From NCBI RefSeq assembly GCF_020360975.1, contig NW_025408671.1, forward strand, positions 4,154,001 through 4,218,000: a stretch of DNA of 64,000 nucleotides. The letters are read 5' to 3'. The notes below the pieces were generated by a model, which saw only the letters and a program-made list of their open reading frames with translations, was not told where the DNA came from and searched no databases. Positions 32,130 to 43,582 of this stretch are shown piece by piece. The DNA comes from Hirsutella rhossiliensis (lineage: Eukaryota; Ascomycota; Sordariomycetes; Hypocreales; Ophiocordycipitaceae). Numbering within the stretch: the stretch's first letter is position 1; each line of letters begins with the position of its first letter. The position numbers were made by a program, and so were the translations under genes.

Positions 32130-33147
32130 GACGAGGGGGGGATGCTGCTCTCGAGCTTCTGCATGAGCAGCCAGGCACCTTTGACTTTGCCTATCCGTGG
32201 CTGTGGAGGGAGAGGGAGGCGGGGATTCCGTTTCTCTCACCGGTATAAGTTATCATCTACCCTTAGCGGCGGCTATACGCGGACAGAGGGAAGGAGCAGA
32301 TGGCTGAGAAGGAGGGAGGGGGAGATACCAAGGCACAAGTTACATTATTATATGTCAGATGTCGGCAAGGGCTCCTGCCGCCGCCCTACCATGACTTAAT
32401 TACCTTCCGTACATGCACCTCGCATCTGGTACTCGGTCGGTACCTACAGCTGTTCCGGGCCCTTGTGGGGAATGGTTCACCAAAGTCCCTCCCCCGCCGC
32501 CGCCCTTTGCTCCGTGACTTCTCTGTCGGTACATGCCTCCTCCCTCTGCAAAACACGAGGGGAGGACCGACGTGGCTCTTCCAAGCAGGCCACTGACAGT
32601 CAGACCACTGGTCCGACACGCACAGCAACAGATCACTGCCAATGCCAATGCTCCGTGCATCAGGTACATGTACTGGTACATGAGTTACCGATGTCGCCCG
32701 CTCCGTTCCGACCCCGCTCCCGCTTTACGTAACTCGGATACGACTCCGACCTCGCACTTCGACATCACCGTCGTCAGCTACATCAAAACATCCCGTCTGG
32801 TCAACATTTCAGTTTCAAGTCAGTTTGCGTCGTTGCGCCTACATGATATACATACACGTGGGGTTTCCTGCGCGCAAAAGGCGCGTTTCCTTTGAAAACT
32901 TGTGCGCCAGGCCCTGTCCTCCACCCCTTTGCATCCCAACTTGCAAACACAATCCCAACTAGCCGCCGTGACATTGCGCTCTGTTTTCATCGCCTTGATG
33001 CCTTTCCGTACCTTTCTTCTCCCGCTGCCTCCTCCGACGCCGGGCCACCCAGCTTCCTCACACAAGCTACAGAGGGCGCCCAAGAGCCGCCCTCTCGGTT
33101 CGCTACGCCCTCCTCCGACGTCGATCCCTCGCTCTTCGCGTCAGCGC
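32130..33147. other. Intergenic, mmsA promoter and calnexin 3' flank
   Basis: About 1 kb with no gene. GTACATGTACTGGTACATG near 32663 is a short inverted-repeat-like word cluster. The rest is GC-rich with pyrimidine tracts. Confidence 0.45.
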
Positions 33148-35047
33148 CTAGGTCTGGCTGCGAGTCGTGCGCTTCGTCACCTCCGCCTTGGCCTTCTCGG
33201 ACCCGGTCGCGATGGCCTCGGCCGCCGCGTCCTTAGCATCCTGGGCCTTGTCCTTGGCGTCGCCGACAGCCTTCTGAACAGCGGGCGAAGAGCCGCCCAT
33301 GCCAACCAGGCCCAAGACGAGCGCAATCAGCGTCACCGCCACTGCAACGATGCCACCAGCAACCTCGGGAACAAACTTGATGGCCTCAATCGGGTTCTGT
33401 CGGCCAATCGTGAAGAAGAGGTCGAGCTTCTCCTTGATGTAAAGGACGGGGTCGTCGAGGAAGCTGAGGTCCGAGGGCGATTTGGGCTTTTCATCTTCCT
33501 TGGGCTTGTCGGCATCGGCCAGCTTCTTCTCCTGGGGATGCTTGATGGCAAACGTCTCCTCAGCCAGCTTGTCAGCGTCCTCGACCGAGTGACCGATGTA
33601 GATGTTGTCAAAGAGAATGTCACTTTGCATGGTCCAGATCTCAAAGCCGATCTGCGCAAGAGTTGGTCAGCACGCTGGACAAGCGGACACGCGTCTCACT
33701 GGTACTCACAGCTCCCATGGGCTCCAGGTTGGCCGGGGTCTTGTCCTCGTAGAAGTCGGGGTTCTTGATCTTGCGAGGGTACCAGGGGCCCTTGTAGTCG
33801 GGATTCTCAATGTAAGGGGCAGTCCACTTGCCCTTGTAGTCGGGGTTCTTCTTGAGGGGCTTGTTCCAGGGGCCACAGCCAGAGACATCAGCGCACTTGG
33901 GGTTGGGGACTTGAGGAGCCTCCCAGTCGCCGTCCTCGTCATCACTCCAGTCCTTGGGCTTCTGGGCCTCGGGGTCGGGGACAGTGGCGGTCTCGTTCTC
34001 GAGCCAGTCCTCGGGCTTGGTGGCATCCTCGTCGACGATTTGGTACGGGGCATCCTCATCCCAATCCTCGGGCTTCTTGGCCTCGGGGTCGGGGATGCGG
34101 GCCTTGTCGACCCAGTCATCAGGCTTGGAGTCTTTGGGGTCGTCAATCTCCGCGGGCGGGTTGATTTCCGGATGGAAGTCCTCGAAGAGCGAGCCGGACT
34201 TGATCTCCTCGCGGTTCTGCTTGATGGCGTAGGTGTTGTTGGGGTGGACAATCAGAGTGTAGAGCTCAGTGGTCTTGACAATCTTGGCGGTCGGGGGCGA
34301 AGACAGATGCTTCTCCTCGTATTCGCCCGTCTTGGGATTCTTGTGGTTGATTATGAAGTGAACCTTGTTCGTGTGGCCGCACTTGTCGGGGCCAAACATG
34401 ACGACGTAGGGGGTCGTGTTGCTGAACTCTTCCTGGTGAAGGGCCTTGTTGTCGCGCAGCAGCTTCATGTAGGCGCCGCCACACTCGAGGCCATCTGATT
34501 GCGGGCAAAGGTAATGAGCACGACTGGTTGTCTGCGGGGAGCGAGGGAAATTATGGGGGCATGTGCTCACTCTGAAGCTTGACCTCGTACTGGACCACGA
34601 GAGTCTTGCCCTTGTTGTCAATCTTCTTGGGGAACTTTGCCGAAATAGCATGGTGGGCAGCCGGGTTCTTGACGACGAGGCCCTTGTCGCCCTCGATACC
34701 CTTGTACTTGACGGGCTCCTCAACGGCCCACTCGCCGACGTAGGCCCAGTCCTCTCCTTCTTTGGCGGCATCCTTCATGTCCTTTTTGGCATGCGAGGGC
34801 TTCCATCGCTTGTCCCAGTCATCGGTGAACTGCTCGAGGAAGGGAGCCTTCAAGGTGGTGGGCTGGCGGTGTGTCAGCGCTGAAGGGATTGCATCACGAG
34901 GGTTGCGCCTCGAGTCGAGGCGAAGAGGCGCGCAGGACTCACGGTGAATGAAGGAAGCTTCTCGGCAGCAGTCAGCGGTTTCTGGGCCTCGTCGGCACGA
35001 GCGGTGCCAGCCAGGAGGGCGGCAGCCGCGACAGCGTTGAACTTCAT
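33148..35047 (-). CDS. Calnexin, ER lectin chaperone
   Basis: Exons 35047-34943, 34862-34571, 34494-33710 and 33651-33148 give 561 residues, the usual length. The N terminus is a signal peptide ([18 protein letters not shown]). The lectin domain has [12 protein letters not shown], then [12 protein letters not shown] and [11 protein letters not shown]. The P-domain contains the two classical repeat sets: acidic [19 protein letters not shown] units followed by [21 protein letters not shown] units. After [21 protein letters not shown] comes one transmembrane helix ([21 protein letters not shown]) and a short Lys/Ala-rich cytosolic tail. The tail lacks an obvious long acidic region, as in other filamentous fungi. 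It binds monoglucosylated N-glycans and helps fold secreted and membrane glycoproteins. Confidence 0.97.
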
Positions 35048-38000
35048 TGCGGGCTACGGCGCACTGCGCAGATGCTGAGGCAGGTGGGAGATGGAGGCGA
35101 TGGAGGACAGAGACAGGCACGGGCAGAGACGTGGTGGGTGGAGGAGAAGAAAGAAGTCGCCAACGGGCCAGCGCTCGAAGAGGGGGAAAGTCTACGCCGT
35201 GAGGTGGAAGAAGATACGTCGGTTTAAAAGAAGGCGGCCAGGTACGTAGCCTGGCAACTGAGGACACGTAGTTGGTAGCCCGGAATGGACACTTGACGGA
35301 GGGTGCCTGCCACGAGGAGCATGTACCTGTCTGGGAGGGGGTACCTTGAGAGTGGGGGAAGAGAGTCTCCCAGCGGGAGAGCGACGCCGGCTCCAAGCTT
35401 GTACATGGCTTACCAAATCCAGGTAGATGCGTGGCTCAGGCTACACGAAGATCCCCAGGCAGGCTGGGAAGGGTCGCCAGGCATGTCGTTGCACTGAGTC
35501 TCATGTCTATGCGCCAAGCTCACAACCTCGCTTGCCTGCCATGGGGGGGCGAGGAGATGCTACTTGCAAATCAATGCAAAAGACGGGTTTTCATTGGCAC
35601 GTTGATGGATACCTATCCAAGCTTGCCCGAAGTGCCCTGGAGGGCATCAATTTGAAGTCAGGGTAGTGTGGGGCCGCCCAGCGCCTTGGGGTCTAGAGCA
35701 CAGGGTACCTCCAGTGGCCTTTCCACGGCGTAGAGACACGTAGCCACTACACAGTGCCCGTCAGCTATGGAAGCGTCGAGAATCCACCACGCTCGATAGG
35801 CCAGAGAGACGAGACTCGATAGCGCCAAGACTGACATTCATTAACAGTTGCAACACAGACAGATGTCCATGGACACTCGATGCTTGGCAGGGAACAGTGA
35901 CGTTCGCAGCACGTGTCGCCTGCGAAGCCAGTGCCTGAAGCTTCGCATGCTCACGAACCGGCAAACGCCCACAGAGGCCCTTAACAGCTCCGTGTCCAAT
36001 GAGACAGCCGATCACACGAGATCCGTCATCGGTGCCGGAGAGACATGGGCTAAAGGGACGAGGCCACGTCGACAAAGCAAACCGCCCCCACCCCCTATTG
36101 CTTTGTTCACGGCTCGGCATTGTTCATTTCCGCAGCCGCCCTCTTTGCCGATTGTCCAGAACGCGTCGCTTTGTTCCAGGAAACTGTGTCCCTACGCGCA
36201 TTCATGTTCTCCGCTTGACATTCCCATGTCTGGTGCTAGGAAGGAGAAACTAGCTTTCTTGAATACCATGGATGAGACATGCGGGAACAACTGCCAGCTC
36301 CCGTCGAGGGACTGACTGTCTTGCCCGAGGGAGAGCACGCGTCTCGCTTTTGGCAATGGCAGGAAGACAATTGCAATCTTTGTTCATATCCCAGCCGCCC
36401 GGCGCCATCAAGGCTATGCTCCGCGGCCGGCCTCCGAATAGACTGGTTCTGCGCTCCGGGGCTCTCTCTTGAATCACATGTCACTGGCCTGGCTCAAGCC
36501 CGGGCTGCTCGACACCCTCGAGCCTTGGATTCAGTGTTTTACAGTTCGCGAGACCTCGCCTTCGTTTGGCGATAAGTCGCGCCGACGAAATCACCCGGAC
36601 CCGACCTCTTTTGAATGTCTAGATAGTGGTAACCCGGCTCCATGGAGTTCTTCTGAGTGGTCAGTGGCTGGCCATCCGTGTCTCGCCTTTCGAGGAGCTC
36701 CTTTACATTGGTAGAACGTGCACCTGCGCGGGCACTCGCCAGAAACCCGTGGTAGAAAACGGTTGCACTCTGACTTGTTGGAGGCGGTCATGGCCATGAT
36801 GTGCACAAGCTTCAATTCTTCCTTCTGTAACTGTAGTGTGAAGCTCCAATCGACCACGGCCTGGCATCCCGTGACGAAGCCATCATTCGAGGCGTCTAGA
36901 CACCTTTGCCCATCTCAAATGCCTCCATAGAGCTGTAGATACAGGGTAGGACTCGACCGAGTGGGGGGCAAATTCAAGTTTTGTCTCGGCTACGGACAGA
37001 CCCAGCTTCACGCAATGGACTGAAGAGAATTGAGGCCCAAAATCATCCCGTCAACACAGTGAAGCAGTGGGTTGGTGTCGCAAGTGTCCCGAGTCAGACG
37101 TTGGCCCTGAGCACAAAAGACGGGCTTCTTCGCGCTTCGTCCCCGATACCTGGCAGGCTGAGGCGCTCGGCGACCGCCACCAACAATTGGGCTCAAGACG
37201 AGGAAGAGTTCCTGCTCAACGACATCTCTCAACGACATCTCTCCAAGAACGGCAGCCGCCGTGGCGTAGTCGAGCAAAAAGGGGGAAGGAGGGGGGGCGC
37301 GATGCTGCGAGACGGTCACATGACTTGCTCCTGTCGTCTTGACCTTATCACGACTTCAACGTTACCCTGCGCTGTCCTCTTTCTAACCTGGCTCATAATG
37401 TCGCGACAGACCCATCCAACCTACAATTGAGCCATCATACTACTCACATTGAAGTCAATATTCATCCGGTATCCTCCCATGGCGACTTCTGTGCTTCCTC
37501 AGGTCGCCCTCCCTCCATTGTTTGCCCTCAAACGCCATCTCTAAAAATCGTCCCAGGGCAAGCTACAAATAGATGAGTTCGGCGACCGACGTGAAGGGGG
37601 CGGGCGGAATGGATCGTCAGCCCGCCAACGTGGCCGCACGCTGTGCATTCCATCGACATGTCTCTCCGTGCCGTCGAGGCGCGCCGACGCCGGGAGATGG
37701 ACCTGAACGTGTTCCCTGCTCGGCAAGGCCACTTTTGCCCGTTGACCATGGGGCACTGGCATGCTGGGCGTCATGCATTGCAATGGCTGGCTGCCTTGTC
37801 CACAGGGAGGCTGTCTCCATTCCCCGTCCAAGCTCCAGCTGCTAGCATCGTCCCCGATCGGCGGCAGTCCACCAGCAGGGTTCCTCGGCAGGGTAGCCAT
37901 ACGTACGCCTCAACTCTCACCGAAAGGGCGCGACTTGGCCTTTGTCGCCACGCCCATGGAGCGTGTCGCCAACCCTGGAAGCCACCAACTTCCATAGGGT

Positions 38001-38557
38001 CTCTGTACAGGGACGGGCGTTCGCGGGCACGCCTTGCCATTGGCTTGAGCGGCTACTTTCTGGTAGGCCCGGACATTCTCCCCGGCTGTGCTCTCAATCA
38101 TCGTAGCCACCGGCTTGGCCGAACTCCAAACTCACTCGGGACGGCGAAACCCTCCACCCTGTCAATGTCGAGACTCTGCCATTCCTCTTGCCGCAAGAAA
38201 GCGCACTGTCTCGCCCGGCAATGCGCCTCGGCATCAAGCAACTATGGCAGGCCTTTGCTTTCCATCATCAGCGTCCCCCAAGCTGACGCATGAGATCGTC
38301 CGAAACACCCTCCGCTGGATTTTCTCCGTCACACTCAATCACGATTGGGATAGAATGGGCAGCGCGCGTTGACCTGTAGTATAAGAAACTTCACCCCGTC
38401 GTGACCAACTCGGCTCCCCGGCTACCTCCATGCACTGTCGTTGACTTGCGTGTGGCTTAATTCGGCCAAGCTTTTGCCCTCGACGTGATCCTGCCCTTTG
38501 ATCCATATTTCATCCAACAAAAGACATCCGGGTAGTCGCTTTGCGTTTCTCGGCATA
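35048..38557. other. 3.5-kb gene-poor gap
   Basis: No gene is supported. Several frames of 100-216 codons occur (for example 37643-38293 plus), but they overlap each other, have Arg/Ser/Pro-rich random composition and show no domain or signal peptide. The last 150 nt before 38558 look like a normal promoter/leader. A long non-coding RNA or large regulatory region cannot be excluded. Confidence 0.5.
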
Positions 38558-38999
38558 ATGAAGTTTACTTTGGCCACTGTTCTCTTGGTCAACCTGGCTG
38601 GCTGCGGGTTGGCGAGTCCAGCAACGGGCATGAGAAATGACTTGTCCATGACGTCTGGCACGGTAGGGATCTCGGCCTCTGTCCAGGAGAAGGGAACCAT
38701 GATAAGTAAGTCGTCTCCAAGAGAATGCTCGGGCTAGCTTGTCTTACCATCGAATAGAGGAACACCTTGACAAGGCCGTCATGCTGTTGAAAGAGGTCGG
38801 CAAAGAAGAGCCCGCCTTTGGAAAGCCACTGGATCGGGCCACCATGACGATTGATACCCTGAACAAGGCCATTCACAACCTCTTCTTGCAATATCAGTAC
38901 AAGGGCAACGGAACTAAACCCACGGGCGGTTACAAGCCCGGCGGCCCTCGGTACGGTGGACGTAAACCTGGAGGCTACGGGAATCCTCGCGGCTACTGA
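38558..38999 (+). CDS. Small secreted protein with Gly/Tyr/Pro-rich C terminus
   Basis: Two exons, 38558-38705 and 38758-38999 (52-nt intron, GTAAGT...ATAG), give 129 residues. A signal peptide (MKFTLATVLLVNLAGCGLA) is followed by a Ser/Thr-rich segment, a helical stretch EHLDKAVMLLKEVGKEEPAFGKPL and DTLNKAIHNLFLQYQY, and a repetitive end with GGYKPGGPRYGG, RKPGGYG and NPRGY words. The mature protein has no cysteine. The tail recalls structural or cell-wall glycine/tyrosine-rich proteins. I do not recognise the family; it may be an effector or wall-associated peptide. Confidence 0.65.
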
Positions 39000-39682
39000 C
39001 TTTGAGGGAGGACAGTAGGCTCTGGAGTCCCAGACCAGGACATGTTCACAGGTTGGGCCGCCTGTCCAACATACGCGACGTCCTGTTCCCAGGCCGCGGC
39101 GTTCGTGTATCTTTACTTTGCCCATTGCCATGGCATGGCGCGACGGTCGCTCTTAAAATGCTGATGATAATGAGACTCAAAACTCAATTGCATTGATATT
39201 TTTAATAAGGAGCCGATAAAGACGTTACGTTATCAAGTACTGCGAGTGTCTCGTCGTCATTGAGAAAGAATAGGGCCCTTTGAGCATGACACGCTCGACT
39301 CTGGACTTGAACTGATGACAGTCTGCCCGCCGTCGGTGTGAAAAGCCTGGGCGCAAACGCCATGAAATGTTGCCACGGCGGCGACGATGAGAGAAGATGA
39401 TAATTACGCTATTTCGGCGTCTGGTTCCGACACGAATGGTATCCCCCGTCCCGATGCTTCTTCGTCAAAGTATTCGACATGAGCGTGACACGCAGTGTTC
39501 ATAGCTAAAAGAAAAGAAAGCAAAGGACAATAAGAAAACCGCTTGACAAGCGTTTGCCTCGGACCATGGGTCAAAGCCCCTCCCTTTGAAAATATCAGTC
39601 CATGTCGCTATACGGTCAGCTAAACTTTCATGTCCTTGTATAGGTTTTGTTTAGAAAAGGTCTCGTCATGTGTCTTTTCTTT
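39000..39682. other. Intergenic, no gene
   Basis: Between the small secreted protein and the 3' end of the next minus-strand gene. Nothing recognised; the final exon of that gene could lie here instead of at 39683. Confidence 0.4.
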
Positions 39683-40530
39683 TCATCTTCCGGTGGAAGA
39701 AGACAAGCCAAGAGGTGGACGGGGGAAATGGGAAACGGGAAGTGGGAAAGGGGTCAACAGGGGTAAAGGGGTGGGGGACGCACAGTAAAGACAGCGTCAG
39801 GTCGCCGTGGATGCGGGCCCGCAGCTCAATCTCTATATCGAGGTTTAGATCGAGCCGCAGCTTGAGCGGGTTCTTGCCGTCGTCCTTTTTACCCTCTTGC
39901 TGATTCTGCTGTTGGTTCTGTTGTTGGTTCTGCTGCTGCTGCTGCAGCTGCTGCTGTTGTTGCTGCGGCCTCTGGTTCCCGCGGGCCAGTTGCTGGTCTT
40001 GCTTCTCATCGAGCCAGGCCGGCCGCTGTTTCTTGGGGCGAGACAGGGCCGTCTTGTCTTGCTGCTGGCGGCCGACGTCCTCGGGCGTTGCGGGCTGAGC
40101 TTCTTCCTCTTCCTCCTCGTCGCTGGTTCTATCGTCGCTCAACTCAGCGTCATCGTCGTCATCGTCCTCGTCATAATCATCGTCGTCGTCATCTTCGGCA
40201 TCTTCAAACTCGCCGCCGGATTCACCGTCTGGCTGGCGTCAGCTTTCCGGTCACCAGCTGTCACGCAGTACATTGTCCAACAGAGGCACGAAAGTCGCGC
40301 TCACCAGACCCGTCTTCGGCCTCCTCGCTCTTGCTCTTCTTCTGCTGAGCGCTCTGCTCCTCAGTCTTGTCCGGGCTCGGCTTTGGCTCGCCGTTCCCCT
40401 GTTCAGGGGCCTTGGCGTCGTTTTTGCCGGGCGATTGTTCTTGTTGCTGTTCCTGGGACATGCGTCAATACCCAGCCTGGGCTCACTGGACTTGCGCAAT
40501 CACGGCTGGACTTACGTTTTGAGCGGCCAT
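39683..40530 (-). CDS. Low-complexity protein ending in an alternating amphipathic beta-strand motif (paralogue 1)
   Basis: Exons 40530-40516, 40452-40305, 40228-39784 and a tentative last exon 39686-39683. The first exon is only five codons (MAAQN). The middle is charged: Glu/Gln/Lys-rich, then a long Asp/Glu run, RPKKQRPAWLDEKQDQ, and about 30 residues of mostly glutamine and asparagine. The C terminus is conserved: NPLKLRLDLNLDIEIELRA, then RIHGDLTLSLL. Hydrophobic and polar residues alternate strictly across it. The same motif, with the same splice phase directly after it, occurs in the gene at 42801. The last exon is uncertain: an AAG acceptor at 39687 would finish the Leu codon and give TGA. 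About 203 residues. Nuclear or cytosolic; function unknown. Confidence 0.65.
39906..39968 (-). repeat. CAG/CAA trinucleotide repeat coding poly-Gln
   Basis: Runs of CAG/CAA on the minus strand encode Gln blocks separated by Asn and Leu in paralogue 1. Likely length-variable. Confidence 0.75.
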
Positions 40531-41357
40531 GATCGTTGACCAGGGGGAATGAGAAAGAGGAGGATCGTGAGGCCCGAGCTGATAGGATACTGGGAATCAA
40601 AGCGAGTCGGTGGGGAAGATGAGCTCTACTTGATGCCGAATATCGCCGTTTCCTACGATGCTCGTCACGTAAGGGATTCGTCTGGTGGTATGACTATGAG
40701 CAGAAGACGCAGATCCTGTTTTTGTTCCGTGGTTCACGACTGACAGGCTGAGAAGAAACCAGGAAGGCCGACTCCAACCCTGATGTCACATCGAAGCGGA
40801 TGGGTTTAGGGGATGATATCACTATCCTTGCCCACAAGACGCCGGTTATTGGCAAGCCGAGTACAAGACGGCCACGATGGGGACCTAGGCGACCCTGGAC
40901 GGCTATGACGCAAGACAACTTGTTCGCGCCGCCTGTCAAGAAGCATATTGGGCCCTACTGATGATGCCGTGTCCTGCCTGCATGCTCGCCCACGTCACCC
41001 CCAGGGATGGAAAAGGGGGGGGGGGGGGGCGTGTGTTGGAGCAAAGGGACCTCCCTGGACCATCTGCTGACATTGAACAGGGGGCCCGTACATGCTCGCA
41101 TACTTGATTGTGTGCATGGATGGAAGTGGTCCCAGACTACTGCGGTGGGTGGCTGGAGTGAAGGAAAACGTGGAAACTTACGTGCATATCCGGGGGGATC
41201 GAGATGATGCCGCCTCGTAGGTGGTTCAAAAGGAACCAACGTCATGGCTGTTTCAATGGACACTTACAAGCAAAAAGGCAGGGAAAACAGGGCATTGCAC
41301 ACTCGCACACACCCAGACACTAATCGTTTCCTCGCTCTCTCGCCGTCTTCTTCCAGA
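40531..41357. other. Intergenic with a poly-G run
   Basis: Divergent promoter region of about 830 nt. A run of 13 G lies near 41017-41030 with smaller G blocks beside it. No gene is seen. Confidence 0.45.
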
Positions 41358-42163
41358 ATGGTCATTGGATTGCTTGCCATCGCGGCCATCCCGACGGTGA
41401 CGGGGGTCGGGCAAGCGGTGAGCGCGCAGAAAAGGCAGAACGCAGCAGCCAAGTCGCAGGTCAAGTTCCACCTTGCCGCCATGGTTCCGTGCCAGCAGGG
41501 ATTTCGCGAGCTGGGCATCTGTGTCCTTCGAGGCGGACGGGTGAGAGCGTTCCCCCCTTCCCCCCTTCCCCCCTTCGTCTCTTTCCTCTCCCCCAAACCA
41601 GCCGTACCGGCTTTGCGGGAGAGGAGGAGGATCTCAAGGGGCAATGCTGACGATGAAGGTGGGGAGGCGCGAGGGTGAAGCTGGTGTTGGATGTAGCCGA
41701 GACGCAGCATCAGAAGCAGCAAGCCGCGGGCCACCGATTCTGCGGATACTACTTCCCTTACCCTGGGCCGGAGCAGCACCAGGGCCTGGTCAGCACCATT
41801 GCCGACGACCCGCCCATGCTCAACTGGATCTACGTCGACGGGCAGACGGGGGCGGTGCGGCACGGCGGACGCAAGGACACGATCGGTCACGTCATCGGGC
41901 CCTGGGGCTGGAGCGACGACGAGACGTGGTTGACGCTCGAGGGCGGGCCGGGGGGCTTCGTCGCCCGGCGGGAGCCAGACGAGGCGAATGGGGGGCTTCC
42001 GTGCTGGGTGGTGTACTGGGATCCGGCTGCGGGGGCGGGGAACAAGGACGATGACGACGATGACGACGATGGAGATGGGGAAGGGGAGGCGGGCCGGCAG
42101 CGGGTGGTGTGGCTTCGTCGAAAGCCGCTGCTCGGCGTGGAGAGCCGGTACGTCAGGGACTAG
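41358..42163 (+). CDS. Conserved fungal protein, N-terminal hydrophobic leader, unknown function
   Basis: Exons 41358-41540 and 41681-42163 (donor GTGAGA, acceptor GAAG) give 221 residues. The N terminus MVIGLLAIAAIPTVTGVGQAVS is a strongly conserved hydrophobic leader or signal anchor followed by AQKRQNAAAK. The core has GYYFPYPGPEQHQGLVSTI, DDPPMLNWIYVDGQTGAVRHG, HVIGPWGWSDDETWLTLEGG and GFVARREPDE, ending with an Asp-rich stretch and a basic tail. This pattern belongs to an abundant family in filamentous ascomycetes for which no function is known to me. The 3' acceptor was chosen because it gives KLVLDV in frame; a neighbouring AG could be used. The opposite strand also has a long open frame, a shadow of codon bias. 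Confidence 0.8.
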
Positions 42164-42800
42164 GACCTGACGGAGTGGCATGTTTCTCCACCCCATAGAT
42201 CTTGAGATCCGAAGATGGTGTCTGCTTTCATGCTATTTTCGATTCCGGGTTATCAAACAAGAAAGTTGAGACAGAAAGAGGGTGAGGGGGTTGGTTGGTG
42301 GACCAGGGGTAATCAAGGGGGGGAGTAAAGGGGGTGTGCATCGTTGTGGGTTCGTGTACGCGAGACGGCAGGGCAATAAGTCGACAAGGAGGCACAGAAC
42401 GATAACAGCACAGACGAGAGACAGAGAGAGGTGTGTCTAATCGTCCAGGGACCATGTCCATCCATGGCCGGGGTCGTTGTCGATGACCTCATCCGGGCCG
42501 TTCCATGCAGGCATGCTCCAGACCCGGACACTTGACGCCCGAGGCTTTTCATACATAGTGACGGGGCCTCCGGTGGTCCTCGCCACATCCATTGTGATGA
42601 CCAGCCGTAGAAAATAGGGGCCGAGTCTTGCTTGCCATCTCCAAGAGCGTGTCGAAGACGAGACAACCACACAGACAACAAGAACCAGGAACGAAGCGGG
42701 ACGACACATTTCGCTCGTGCTTCAAAAAGAAGACCAAGGAAGAAAAGACTCACCCCGCCTTTTCTCTCACAACTCCTCCCCTCCCGCACCACCCGCCGAA
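42164..42800. other. Intergenic, no gene
   Basis: About 640 nt, AG-rich on the plus strand near 42260-42330, otherwise featureless. It includes the leader of the gene at 42801. Confidence 0.4.
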
Positions 42801-43582
42801 ATGTCCGAACACTCGTCTCCGGCACCGACCCGGGACCCCGAGCGGCCCAGCTCCGGCGGCGACGACGACCCGTCGAGCTCGGGCGCCGAGGACAACACGA
42901 ACCAGCTGGCGCGCCAGGGCGAGAAGAAGAAGAAGAAGAAGCAGCAGCAGACGACGACGATGGCGGCGCCGCGCAAGAAGCGCTCTGCCAAGAGCAAGTC
43001 GTCGGGCCTGCCGCTGGACCAGCTGCCCGTCGAGGGCTTGGCCGACAACGCCGTCGGCAGCGTCAGCAACACGCTCGGCTCCGTCGCCAACAACACCGTC
43101 AGCAACCAGCAGCAAGGTGGTGGTGGCGGCGGCGGCGGCGGCGGGAAAAGCGACACGCTGCGGCTGCGGCTCGACCTCAACCTCGACATCGAGATTACCC
43201 TCAAGGCCAGGATCCACGGCGACCTGGAGCTGGCACTGCTGTACGTCCATGAACCCCCTATCCTCCTTACTCAGTCTTGTCGCTCCTCCCTCATATTCCT
43301 CCCTTTTCTCTCCCCCTCTCTCCCCGTCATCACCATCATCAGGCCATCGTCTCTTACATATGCATTGCGCCTGGTAGCACCGGATAGCTTTCTTCTCTGG
43401 CCCCCGGGGAGTTGGTCGGATTGCATCTTGTCTCTACACAGTTTCTTTTTGCCGGGCTATTTATTTTCTGCTTTGCTGGCTGCTCACCACCACCGCACTT
43501 ATTCCCACTCTCCGCCCCCAAGGCCAGGATTCAGTCGGCTAATTGTTGGTTTTTTCCGCGCAAAAAACCCTGCAGGAATTAA
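42801..43582 (+). CDS. Low-complexity protein ending in an alternating amphipathic beta-strand motif (paralogue 2)
   Basis: Exon 1, 42801-43240, starts MSEHSSPAPTRDPERPSSGG, continues with a Lys run, Gln run, basic KKRSAKSKSSG, a block LDQLPVEGLADNAVGSVSNTL, and a run of ten glycines before DTLRLRLDLNLDIEITLKA and RIHGDLELALL. The conserved C-terminal motif is shared with paralogue 1 at 39.7-40.5 kb. The splice donor GTACGT follows CT of the last Leu codon. A proposed final exon of 7 nt, 43576-43582 after a TGCAG acceptor, adds the rest of Leu, Asn and TAA, giving 148 residues; the implied intron (335 nt) is long for this genome, so the 3' end is uncertain. No signal peptide. Function unknown. 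Confidence 0.65.

Noticed and set aside
31263..32399. 378-codon plus-strand frame opposite mmsA
   Set aside because: Antisense shadow; crosses the real intron and exons and encodes Gly/Arg-rich sequence without a domain.
23006..35047. Possible secondary-metabolite cluster around the SDR and monooxygenase
   Set aside because: No PKS, NRPS, terpene synthase, transporter or pathway regulator is present; neighbours are housekeeping genes.
37643..38293. 216-codon plus-strand frame
   Set aside because: Overlaps other equally long frames on both strands and has no domain.
41264..42196. 310-codon minus-strand frame opposite the gene at 41.4-42.2 kb
   Set aside because: Shadow of a conserved spliced plus-strand gene.
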